DNA of 64,000 bases, from positions 186,001 through 250,000 of the forward strand of contig LNEC01000022.1 in assembly GCA_001464035.1 (NCBI GenBank), in the 5' to 3' direction. Origin of the DNA: Bradyrhizobiaceae bacterium Ga0074131 (lineage in GTDB: Bacteria; Pseudomonadota; Alphaproteobacteria; Rhizobiales; Xanthobacteraceae). This document shows, one piece after another, positions 17,034 to 26,000 of this stretch. A program made the position numbers and the translations under genes. The notes beneath the pieces were generated by a model. The model made no database searches, had not been told where the DNA came from, and saw only the letters and a program-made list of their open reading frames with translations. The first letter of the stretch is position 1; every line of letters begins with the position of its first letter.

Positions 17034-17654
17034 ATGAAGCTGTTCGACAAGTTGTTTCGTCCCCGCCCGCCGATTCGCGACCGGCAGGCGCTGGCGGATT
17101 TCGTCGACGCGCAGTCGGCGTTCATCGTGCAAAAGGGAATCTACGAGTATTCGCGCGCGCGGGCGGGCCACTATGCCAAGGTCCTCTTTGCCGAGAAGGA
17201 GTTCGCGCAGTCCGTCGAGCATTCGCGCTGGCAGGCCTTCCCGCTCGGCCTGGCGATGGTAGGTGAAATGATCGATAAGGCGCTGGCGCCTCAGGCCGGG
17301 ATGCGGCGCCGGCAGGTTCTCGACCAGATCATTCTGGTGGTCCTATCGGTTTTCGACCGCTATCCGGTCCCTCCCTCGATCGGGGACGTCGCCTGGCTCG
17401 AGGCACGCAGCGACCTCGCGCATCGGCTCGATCTGGTCGGAGGACATGCGCCCAAGCGGGTGATGGACATCCCCGACCCGCTGGCGGAAGCCTACTTCGA
17501 CTTGATGCCGATTCACGAAAATTTGCGCGGACGGGATTTCCAGACCACCCGAAACTATCTCCGGGTCAGCCTGTGCAACATCCACGATGAATTGATTTCG
17601 CGCATGGACAGGGCCGCGCTGGAGCGGACATTGATGGCGGATGCCGCGGCCTAG
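17034..17654 (+). CDS. Conserved protein of unknown function
   Basis: This 206-residue soluble protein has no signal peptide or membrane span. It starts MKLFDKLFRPRPP and is mostly helical. The segment QSAFIVQKGIYEYSRARAGHYAKVLF and a later PDPLAEAYFDLMPIHENLRGRDF are well-formed and look conserved, but I cannot name the family. It lies between the symporter operon and the exonuclease-CBS-DUF294 gene, 30 bases before the latter, and is likely cotranscribed with it. A GTG one codon upstream is an alternative start. Its neighbours suggest a part in the same carboxylate regulatory unit. Confidence 0.75.
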   Translation: MKLFDKLFRPRPPIRDRQALADFVDAQSAFIVQKGIYEYSRARAGHYAKVLFAEKEFAQSVEHSRWQAFPLGLAMVGEMIDKALAPQAGMRRRQVLDQIILVVLSVFDRYPVPPSIGDVAWLEARSDLAHRLDLVGGHAPKRVMDIPDPLAEAYFDLMPIHENLRGRDFQTTRNYLRVSLCNIHDELISRMDRAALERTLMADAAA

Positions 17655-17684
17655 TCATCGGGTCGCCGGGGTGAGGGAGTGGCG

Positions 17685-19820
17685 ATGGACAAAACGGCTG
17701 GCGGGGCTCCGCTGTTGTCGCTCGACGCCGTTGTCATCGATACCGAAACCACCGGGCTCGATCCGCGCAAGGCACGGGTGGTCGAACTTGCGGGCGTGCG
17801 GCTCTCGGCCGGGAAACTGGACACCGGCGGCTCGTTTCGTCAACTGCTGCGGCCGGCTGGCGAATCGATCCCCGCCGACGCGACGCGCATTCATGGGATC
17901 GACGATGCCATGGTTGCTCAATCCCCGGAGTTTGCGGATGTCTGGCCGGGATTCAATTCGTTTCTCGGTCAGGCCGTGGTGATCGGACACACGGTCGGGT
18001 TCGATCTTGCGGTGCTGAAGCGCGAATGCGATCTCGCCGGCCTGCCGTGGATCCGGCCGCGTACGCTCGATACGCGGCTGCTCGCGCAGATCGCCGCACC
18101 GGAACTGGCCGGCTATACGCTGGAAAAGCTCGCCGCCTGGCTCGGTGTCGAGGTGGCCGACCGGCATTCCGCCCTCGGTGACGCCATAACAACGGCGCGG
18201 GTGTTTCTAGCGCTGCTGCCGAAGCTGCGCGAGCACAGCATCCGCACCATCGCTGAAGCTGAACGGGCCTGCCTTGCCCTTACTTCCGTGCTCGACGGCC
18301 AGGCGCAGAGCGGCTGGATCGAGGCGATCGAGGCTCCGGAACGTGCCGATGCCGAGCGGACCCTGAAGCGCTTCGACAGCTACGCCTACCGGCACCGCAA
18401 TCGGGACATCATGCGGGTGCCTGCGATCTTCGTGGAAGCCGGCGCGTCGGTCCATGACGCCCTCGCGCAACTGGCGGGCGAGAGGATATCGGCCGCCTAT
18501 GTGGCATCGCACGCCGCCGTTTCCCGCGGCGTCAAGGCCGCGGAAGCGGGTATCGTCACCGAGCGCGACCTGCTGCGCGCCATCGCCCGGTTCGGCGCCG
18601 CCGCGCTCGACATACCGGTCGGGCAGATCATGAGCCAGCCGCTCGCGGCGGTTCCTGCGGACGCTTTCGTCTATCGCGCCATCGGCCGCATGAATCGTCT
18701 CAAGACCCGCCATCTCGGCGTTGTCGATGAAACCGGCAGTGTGGTCGGGGCCCTGTCGGCGCGGGATCTGCTGCGGCTGCGCGCCGGAGAGGCGATATCG
18801 CTCGGCGACGAGATCGACGACGCGGCGGACGCGCCCGCGCTGGCGAGGGCTTGGGCGAAGCTGCCGCGGGTCGCCGAATCGCTGCTGGCGGAAGGACTGT
18901 CCGGCCGCGACATTGCGGAAGTGATCTCGCGCGAACTCGGCGCGCTGACCAGGCAGGCCGCCGTGATCGCCGAGCGGATCTTGCGCGAGCGCGGCCAGGG
19001 CGAACCGCCATGCGGCTATGTCATGATCGTGCTCGGATCGGCCGGGCGCGGCGAAAGCCTGCTGGCGATGGACCAGGACAATGCCGTGATCTTCGAACGC
19101 GGCGAGCCGGACGGCGAGGAGGACCGCTGGTTCGCGGCGCTCGGGACCCATGTCGCCGATATCCTGCATGAGGTCGGCGTGCCCTATTGCAAGGGCGGCG
19201 TGATGGCCAGCAATGCGCAATGGCGCGGCTCGGTCGCAACCTGGAGGAACCGCGTCGAGCACTGGATTACGCGCTCCAATCCCGCGGACCTGCTGTCGGT
19301 CGATATCTTCTTCGACCTGAGGGCGGTCCACGGTGACGGCGGCCTTGCCGTCGCGGTGAGGCAGCACGCCTTCGCCGCAGCCGAGGGCCAGGTGGCGTTC
19401 GCCAAACTTCTGGTCGAGGGCATCAGCGTTCCCACCAGCCTGAAGCTGTTCGGCGGCATCCGCACCGAAGGCGGCCGCATCGACCTCAAGGCCGCCGGGC
19501 TGTTCGGTCTCGTCGCCGCGGCGCGGGCGATGGCGATCCGCTACCACGTGATGGCGCGATCGACGGCGGCGCGGCTGGCCGGTGTGAAGGACCGCGTTCA
19601 CGTTAGCCAGGCCGATCTTGATGAGCTCGGCGAGGCCCAGAGCGTGTTTCTCGATCTCATCGCGGCGCAGCAGGTCGAGGATATCGCCCACGGGACCCCA
19701 CCTACCAACGCCGTGTCGGTGAAACGACTGTCGGCCCGCGACCGCGATCGTCTGCGTGCGGCGCTTCAAGCAGTCCAGGCGATCGATGCTCTGACCCGCG
19801 ATCTCCTGTTCAACCGATAA
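17685..19820 (+). CDS. DnaQ-like exonuclease / CBS / DUF294 nucleotidyltransferase fusion
   Basis: This 711-residue protein joins three modules. Residues about 12-185 are a DEDDh exonuclease: VVIDTETTGLDP (Exo I), HTVGFDLAVL (Exo II) and HSALGDAITTARVF (Exo III) keep the catalytic D, E, D, H and D residues. Residues about 243-370 are a paired CBS domain (VTERDLLRAIA, TRHLGVVDE). Residues about 430-700 are DUF294 with the GlnD-like nucleotidyltransferase motif GSAGRGESLLAMDQDNA and the DUF294 C-terminal domain. CBS pairs bind adenine nucleotides, so the C-terminal part may sense energy state. CBS-DUF294 proteins often accompany VC_2705 symporters; the fused intact exonuclease is the unusual part. 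GAGGGAG precedes the ATG. Confidence 0.88.
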   Translation: MDKTAGGAPLLSLDAVVIDTETTGLDPRKARVVELAGVRLSAGKLDTGGSFRQLLRPAGESIPADATRIHGIDDAMVAQSPEFADVWPGFNSFLGQAVVIGHTVGFDLAVLKRECDLAGLPWIRPRTLDTRLLAQIAAPELAGYTLEKLAAWLGVEVADRHSALGDAITTARVFLALLPKLREHSIRTIAEAERACLALTSVLDGQAQSGWIEAIEAPERADAERTLKRFDSYAYRHRNRDIMRVPAIFVEAGASVHDALAQLAGERISAAYVASHAAVSRGVKAAEAGIVTERDLLRAIARFGAAALDIPVGQIMSQPLAAVPADAFVYRAIGRMNRLKTRHLGVVDETGSVVGALSARDLLRLRAGEAISLGDEIDDAADAPALARAWAKLPRVAESLLAEGLSGRDIAEVISRELGALTRQAAVIAERILRERGQGEPPCGYVMIVLGSAGRGESLLAMDQDNAVIFERGEPDGEEDRWFAALGTHVADILHEVGVPYCKGGVMASNAQWRGSVATWRNRVEHWITRSNPADLLSVDIFFDLRAVHGDGGLAVAVRQHAFAAAEGQVAFAKLLVEGISVPTSLKLFGGIRTEGGRIDLKAAGLFGLVAAARAMAIRYHVMARSTAARLAGVKDRVHVSQADLDELGEAQSVFLDLIAAQQVEDIAHGTPPTNAVSVKRLSARDRDRLRAALQAVQAIDALTRDLLFNR

Positions 19821-19993
19821 TGCGCGCGGCTAATGTTGCGATGCACAACGTAGCGGTTAACTGCTTTGCGGCGTGGCAGCACTGGGCGCTTGCATGCGAT
19901 CGCCCGGCAGACGACAATCAATTGGAAAAACCCGCTTGGCAGGCCTTCTACAAGGCGGCCAAGGGTTTGCCGCAACCGTCTCACAAGAAATCA

Positions 19994-20668
19994 ATGACTG
20001 CCGCTGCCAGCACCCATCTCGTGATCGCCGATGACCATCCGCTGTTTCGCGATGCGCTGCGACAAGCGGTGGCGAGCGTGGTGGCGTCGGCGAAGATCGA
20101 CGAAGCGGGATCCTTCGATGAATTGACCGCACTGCTGGAACGCAATTCCGATGTCGATCTGGTGATGCTCGATCTGACAATGCCAGGGATCAGCGGTTTC
20201 TCCGGCCTGATCTACCTGCGCGCGCAGTACCCGTCGATCCCCGTGGTGATCGTCTCGGCCAGCGACGACGGCGGCACCATCCGCCGTTCGCTGGATTTCG
20301 GCGCCTCCGGCTTCATTCCCAAGCGATTCGGGGTCGATACCCTGCGCGACGCGATCGTCAGGATCATGGAGGGCGACGTCTGGATACCGCCGGACACCGA
20401 TCTCACCTCTACCGCAGACCCGGATATGACGCGCCTGCGCGACCGGCTGGTGACGCTGACCCCGCAGCAGGTGAGGGTGCTGATGATGCTGTCGGAAGGC
20501 CTGCTCAACAAGCAGATCGCCTACGAACTCGGCGTGTCGGAGGCGACCATCAAGGCGCATGTATCGGCGATCCTGCAAAAGCTGGGCGTCGATAGCCGCA
20601 CCCAGGCGGTGATCGCCGCCGCCAAGATTTCCGGCGGCCAGTGGCGGCAAGGCATGCCGTCGGCGTAA
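19994..20668 (+). CDS. LuxR-type response regulator (CrbR-like)
   Basis: This 224-residue regulator has an N-terminal receiver (acidic pair in VIADDHPLFR, phospho-acceptor D60 in VMLDLTMPG, SAS motif, conserved lysine in FIPKRF) and a C-terminal LuxR helix-turn-helix (LTPQQVRVLMML, KQIAYELGVSEATIKAHVSAIL). Position near a VC_2705 symporter and an SSS-histidine kinase matches CrbR, which activates acetyl-CoA synthetase and acetate uptake in proteobacteria. I place the start at 19994, directly before the receiver; an upstream in-frame extension has no family match. A decayed copy of this gene lies at 22391-22610. Confidence 0.88.
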   Translation: MTAAASTHLVIADDHPLFRDALRQAVASVVASAKIDEAGSFDELTALLERNSDVDLVMLDLTMPGISGFSGLIYLRAQYPSIPVVIVSASDDGGTIRRSLDFGASGFIPKRFGVDTLRDAIVRIMEGDVWIPPDTDLTSTADPDMTRLRDRLVTLTPQQVRVLMMLSEGLLNKQIAYELGVSEATIKAHVSAILQKLGVDSRTQAVIAAAKISGGQWRQGMPSA

Positions 20669-20774
20669 TCAGACCAGCCTCATGCCCGACAAGCCCACGC
20701 CACCCTGGGATCAGTAAAGCAGTCTGACGGGCGCGATGTACGTGGCGGCTCCGGAGCCAGGCTGCAGCTGAACT

Positions 20775-22325
20775 CTATCTGAAGAAGATCACGGTAGTCA
20801 GTGCGAACACGGGGAGAAGGATGAAGCCCGACCACAGCATGTAGCCGAAGAAGCTGGGCATTTTCACGCCCCGCTCCCGTGCGATGGCGTAGACCATGAA
20901 ATTCGGCGCGTTGCCGATGTAGGTATTTGCACCCATGAAGACCGCCCCCGCCGAGATGGCCGCGAGCGTCAGTGCCCCCTGGTTCATGAGGCGCTCTGCA
21001 TTTCCGCCAGCCATCTCGAAAAATACGAGGTAGGTCGGCGCGTTGTCGAGGAATGAGGACAGAGCGCCGGTCAGCCAGAAATACGCGGCGTTGTTCGCCG
21101 TACCATCCTGATTGGTCACGAGCGCTATAAGGGGAGCGAACGCGCCCGAAGACCCCGCCCGCAGGATCGCAAGCACCGGGATGATGGTGACGAAGATCGC
21201 CGCGAATAGCGCCGCGACCTCGACGATCGGCGTCCATGAGAACCCGTTGGCTTCATGGCTGGCCTTCGGCGTGAGTGCGAGAGATGTAAGCGTCACCAGA
21301 ATCATCACCGCATCGCGAAGCAGATTCTGGACGGCCAGTTCAGTACCGAAGACAGACACAATTCCGAGTTTCAGCTTGGCGCTCATCAGAATGGCGGCGA
21401 TGATCAAGCCTACCAGGACGAAATTGATGCCGCCGCTCACTCGTATGGGATGGTCAGGCGTCGGATCCATCGGAATGCTTCCCTCGCGCTTGTAGATGGC
21501 GGTGTCGATCGCGAAAAAGATCGCGAGCACGAACGCGGCCACGAACAACGTTTGCGGCAGCAGGTGCGTGGTGGTCCAGAAGAAGTCCACCCCGCGAAGG
21601 AAGCCGAGAAACAGCGGCGGGTCTCCCAATGGCGTGAGGGAACCGCCGATGTTCGAAACCAGGAAAATGAAGAACACCACGACATGGACGTTGTGCAGCC
21701 GGTTGTCGTTGGCCCGAATCACCGGACGAATCATAACCATCGAGGCGCCGGTGGTGCCAATGACGCTCGCCAGTGCCGTCCCGATTGTCAGCAAGATGAC
21801 GTTGGTTGCGGGTGTGCCGTGCAGGTTGCCTGACACAACGATGCCGCTTGCCACGGTGAACAGCGCCAGCAGCAACAGAATGAACGGAAAATACTCGAGG
21901 AAGGCCGTGTGAGCAAGCACATGCCATGCGGTGACCGGGCCGAACCAGAACGCGAGTGGACCCGCAATGAGTAACGCCCAAACGCTCGCTATCTTGCCGA
22001 AATGGTGCTCCCAAAAGTGAGGAGCGAGCAAAGGGAACAGAGCAATTGAAAGCAGGATACCGACGAAGGGGAGGGCCCAACCAAGCCGCAACGCCGCCCC
22101 GTCAAGCTCTGCGCCTTCCATCGCAAAACTCGGTGAGGCGAGGGCCACCGTCAGAATCAATGGCGCAAGGCAGAGACGCAGGCCCCTGCTACATCCGATG
22201 CGCGCGCTGCTGGATAAAATAGCCATCGAGCCCGATATGAATGGAAGCATAGGCAAAAAAGCAAAGCGGCGATCAACCGATCCGAACAGCCGTGCAGGAT
22301 CAGCGGTGAAGCCAAATAGTGTCAT
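20775..22325 (-). CDS. NhaD/CitM-type ion transporter (Na+/H+ antiporter)
   Basis: This protein of about 516 residues has some 12 membrane helices and fits the NhaD branch of the ion transporter superfamily. Characteristic segments are TALASVIGTTGASMVMIRPVIRAN, FIFLVSNIGGSLTPLGDPPLFLGFLRG and NIGNAP-like YIGNAPNFMVYAIA. Likely role is sodium or lithium efflux against protons. The start is uncertain: the ATG at 22325 has GAGAGAG upstream, but an in-frame ATG at 22226 begins a cleaner signal peptide (SRGLRLCLAPLILTVALASPSFA). It lies opposite to its neighbours, between the intact LuxR gene and its remnant, which suggests insertion. Confidence 0.85.
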   Translation of the reverse strand: MTLFGFTADPARLFGSVDRRFAFLPMLPFISGSMAILSSSARIGCSRGLRLCLAPLILTVALASPSFAMEGAELDGAALRLGWALPFVGILLSIALFPLLAPHFWEHHFGKIASVWALLIAGPLAFWFGPVTAWHVLAHTAFLEYFPFILLLLALFTVASGIVVSGNLHGTPATNVILLTIGTALASVIGTTGASMVMIRPVIRANDNRLHNVHVVVFFIFLVSNIGGSLTPLGDPPLFLGFLRGVDFFWTTTHLLPQTLFVAAFVLAIFFAIDTAIYKREGSIPMDPTPDHPIRVSGGINFVLVGLIIAAILMSAKLKLGIVSVFGTELAVQNLLRDAVMILVTLTSLALTPKASHEANGFSWTPIVEVAALFAAIFVTIIPVLAILRAGSSGAFAPLIALVTNQDGTANNAAYFWLTGALSSFLDNAPTYLVFFEMAGGNAERLMNQGALTLAAISAGAVFMGANTYIGNAPNFMVYAIARERGVKMPSFFGYMLWSGFILLPVFALTTVIFFR

Positions 22326-22390
22326 GGGTATCTCTCTCGAAGTCCGCTCTGCATTAGGGAGCATTCGAGCCGCCACCGCAATCCCCACAG

Positions 22391-22610
22391 GAAGCCGGGT
22401 CCTTCGATGAATGACCGCGCTGCCGGAGGTGATGGTGATGCTGTCGGGATGGTTTGCTCAACAAGCAGGTCGCCCGCGAGCTCGGCGTGCCGAGGCGACC
22501 ATCGAGGTGCAGGTATCCGGCATCCTGCAAAATCTTGGCGCCGAGGGCCGCACCCATGCCGTGATCGCTGCCAGAATTCCCGACCGCCGGTGGCGGCCAG
22601 CCATGCCTTC
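22391..22610 (+). pseudogene. Decayed, internally deleted copy of the LuxR response regulator
   Basis: Bases 22391-22426 align with 20102-20140 of the intact regulator (GAAGC.GG.TCCTTCGATGAA, with one base lost), and 22430-22610 align with the 3' end from about 20470 (CTCAACAAGCAG, GGCGACCATC, CATCCTGCAAAA, CGCACCCA). The middle of about 330 bases, including most of the receiver and the linker, is missing. Small indels shift the frame, so no helix-turn-helix protein can be made. The remnant sits immediately upstream of a small membrane gene and the kinase gene. Confidence 0.8.
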
Positions 22611-22740
22611 GCCGCAACAGGGCCGGTTCCCCCGAAGTGGGTCGACTCGAAACCATCGCCGCGCTGGCAGAGTCGACCATTGTTCTGCTAACACGGCGCA
22701 TCATCGGCACATAAGGCCGCTGCAACAGCGGGAGGGAGCC

Positions 22741-22953
22741 ATGGCTTATTTTCAAAGAAGAATGGACGGCATCGAGCGGGGCGGCAAGATTGCCGCCGAT
22801 GTTTTCTGCGTCCTCCTGCTGGGAGTAGTGGCAGTGGGCTGTCTCGGCGTGCTGCCGGCGGTCGGCGCGACCGTGTTGGTTGTGCTGGGGGTGCTGACCA
22901 TCGATTATTTCACGGCTGACCCGGACGATTCGGTCGCCGGGGTGGTTCGATAG
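22741..22953 (+). CDS. Small membrane protein near the sensor kinase
   Basis: This 70-residue protein starts MAYFQRRMDGIERGGKIAAD and has one long or two short hydrophobic segments (about residues 21-57), then an acidic tail. The ATG is preceded by GGGAGGGAGCC, a good ribosome-binding site, which sets the start. No family is recognised. It faces the kinase gene, and their stop codons are 59 bases apart. Its size and position suggest a possible accessory to the kinase, but nothing more can be said. Confidence 0.6.
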   Translation: MAYFQRRMDGIERGGKIAADVFCVLLLGVVAVGCLGVLPAVGATVLVVLGVLTIDYFTADPDDSVAGVVR

Positions 22954-23012
22954 GGTCGCCGTGACGGCGCGGGTGCGGCTCGCAGCGCTTTTGAACTCGC
23001 TGAGCGGCGCGG

Positions 23013-26000
23013 TTATTCCGCCGCGACCATCTGCTGGGTGCGCCATTGACCGAGCAGCGCCCGCAAGCTCGCCGGCTTGACCGGCTTGTTGAGTACCGCG
23101 ATGTTCTCCTCACGCGCCGCCTCCCGTACATGCGGGCTACGGTCCGCGGTGATCAGGATGGCTGGAATGTTCTCGCCGAACCGGCGGCGAATGTCGCGGA
23201 TCGCAGCGACGCCGTTGCCGCGGTCGAGGTGATAGTCGACCAGAAGACCGGTGACCCGTCCGCCGGCGGCTTCGATCGCCTCCATGGCGGCCTCGGGATC
23301 GGCCACCGCTATGACCTCGGCGTCCCAGGCCGTCAGGAGGGTTTTCATGCCATCCAGGATCGCCGGATCGTTCTCGATGCAGACGATCAGCGAGCCGCTC
23401 ATCGGCGTCCTGGAAAGCGGCGTCGCGCTGGTGACCGCCCCGGTGACCGTAGCGGCGCTGGCGACCGGCACCGTCACCGAAAAGAACGAGCCGCCGCTGA
23501 CATTGGAATCGAGTGCGATTCCGTGGTTGAGCACGCGCGCGAGGCGCTCGACGATCGACAGTCCGAGCCCGAGGCCACGCGCAATCCGCGCGCCCTGCTC
23601 CAGACGATGAAACTCCTTGAAGATCTCGCCGCGCTTGATGACGGGAATGCCCACGCCGGTGTCATAGACTCCGATCTGCAGCGACCGGCCGCGACGCCGG
23701 CAGCCGACCAGCACCCGCCCGCGTGGAGTGTACTTGATCGCGTTGGAGATCAGGTTCTGCAACAGCCGGCGCAGCATCAGGCGGTCGGATTCCACGGCCA
23801 GCGAACTGGGCACGAAGGTCAGCTTCAGCGCCTTGGCCCGGGCAATCGGCGCAAATTCGATCTCGAGCGAACGCATCAGGTCGCCGATCTTGAAGCTCGA
23901 GATCGACGGCGTCATGGCGCCGGCATCGAGCCGTGAGATATCCAGTAGAGCTCCGAGGATTTCCTCGATCGCCTCCAGCGAGTCGTCGATGTTCTCCACC
24001 AGCCGGGAATCCTCGCCGCCGTTCTGCCGTTCCACCAGGCTCGTGATGTAGAGCCGCGCCGCGTTCAGCGGCTGCAGGATGTCGTGGCTCGCCGCCGCCA
24101 GGAACCGCGTTTTCGAGATGTTGGCGTCCTCGGCGGTGCTCTTGGCCAGCGCCAGTTCCGAATTCAGGCGGGTGAGCTCCTCTGTGCGGTCCCGCACGCG
24201 CTTTTCCAGCGTCGCATTGGCGCGTTCCAGCGCCTCGGCCGCCTCGAAAGACGGCGTGACGTCGGAAAAGGTGATCACGAGCCCGCCGCCGGGCATCCGA
24301 TTGGCGCGCACCTCGATCACCATGTGACGATCCGGCAAACGTTCCAGGTACGGTTCGCCGACCGTGGTATAGGCGGCGAGACGCATTTCCAGCAACGCGC
24401 AGCCGTCGGCATCGCCGAAGCCGGGAGGGCTGATCGCTCCCATGTATTCCAGGATCTCCTGCAGCGGAATCCCGATTTGCACGAGGTGCGGGGGTAACCC
24501 GAGAATTTCGCCGAACTGCTGGTTCGAACAGATCAGCTGCAGTTCCGCGTCAAACACGGCGATACCCTGCCGCACGTGGTTCAGCGCGGTCTGCAATATC
24601 TCGCGGTTGAAATGCAGGGCCGCATGGGAATCGTCGAGCAGCTTGAGCGCCGCCTTGGCGGAGACGGTGCGCTTGCGCAACAGCAGCGACATCACCAGCC
24701 GTGAGGAGGCCGCCCCGATCGACGAGGCGATCAGATGCTCCGCATGCTGCAGCAGCTCGAGATCGGCGGGCGCGGCCGGTTCGAGGCGGGTGTTGCGGGC
24801 GATGGCGAAGGCTTCGAACGAATGACTGGCGCGATCGGGGCCCAGATACTGCGCTACCGTGCTCTGAATGTCCTGCACGTTCACCGTGGTGCGCCAGCGC
24901 CGGAACGCGGGGGTCGTCGGCGCCAGCGCGCTCGGCGCAAACAGGTCCGCCTGCAGCCGTTCGATCGAGGACGGCTGGCGCGCCAGCGACAGCACGACAT
25001 AGGTCAGCAGGTTGAGCGAAAGCGACCACATCACGCCGTGCAGCAGGGGCGGCAGGTCGGCGCCGAACAGGGCCCGCGGACGCAGGGCCTCGATGCCGAA
25101 CGGGCCATGTTGCAGCAGCACCATGCCCGCGGCATTGCCGTCGAGGAAACTCGGCAGAAACAGCGTGTAGATCCAGACCGCGACGCCGACCAGCATGCCT
25201 CCCATGGCGCCCCGCGCGGTAGCGCGGCGCCAGAACAGGCCGCCGAAGAACGACGGCGCCAGCTGCGCGATCGCTGCGAAGGACAGCAGGCCGATCGCCG
25301 CCAGCTGGGCATTGCCCAGCGCGTGATAGTAGAAATACGCCATCACCATGATGGCGAAAATCGCAAGGCGGCGGACCCGGAGCAGGAAGTTGCCGAAATC
25401 CTTCTGGCCCACGCGGCTTTCCCGGCTTCGCTGCAGCACCAGCGGCACCACGATGTCGTTCGAGACCATGATCGACAACGCGACGCATTCCACGATCACC
25501 ATGGCGGTCGCCGCCGACAGGCCGCCGACGAAGACGAGGACGCTGAGTGCGGGTGAATTGGCCTGCATCGGCAGCGCCAGCACAAACATGTCGGCCTCGA
25601 CGGTACCGAACGGGAAGGTCACGAGCCCGGCCAGCGCGATCGGAATCACGAACAAGTTGATGGCGACCAGATAGAGCGGAAACAGCCAGCGCGCCCGGCC
25701 CACCTCGGCGTCGCTGGAATTCTCGACCACGCTGACGTGAAACTGACGCGGCAGCAGCATGATCGCGAAGAACGACAGCAGCGTCATCGTGAGGAAGTTG
25801 CCGATCGAGGGCGTGTACTCGATGGCCCGTACCGCTTCCGGGGTTTTCATCACGCGTTCGATCAGTTCGACCGGTGAGAACATCCAGAACGTGACGAAGG
25901 CGCCGACCGCGAGGAAGGCCACCAGCTTGACAATGGATTCGGTGGCGATCGCCAGCATCAGGCCATGCTGGTGTTCGGTCGCGTCGGTCTGCCTCGTGCC

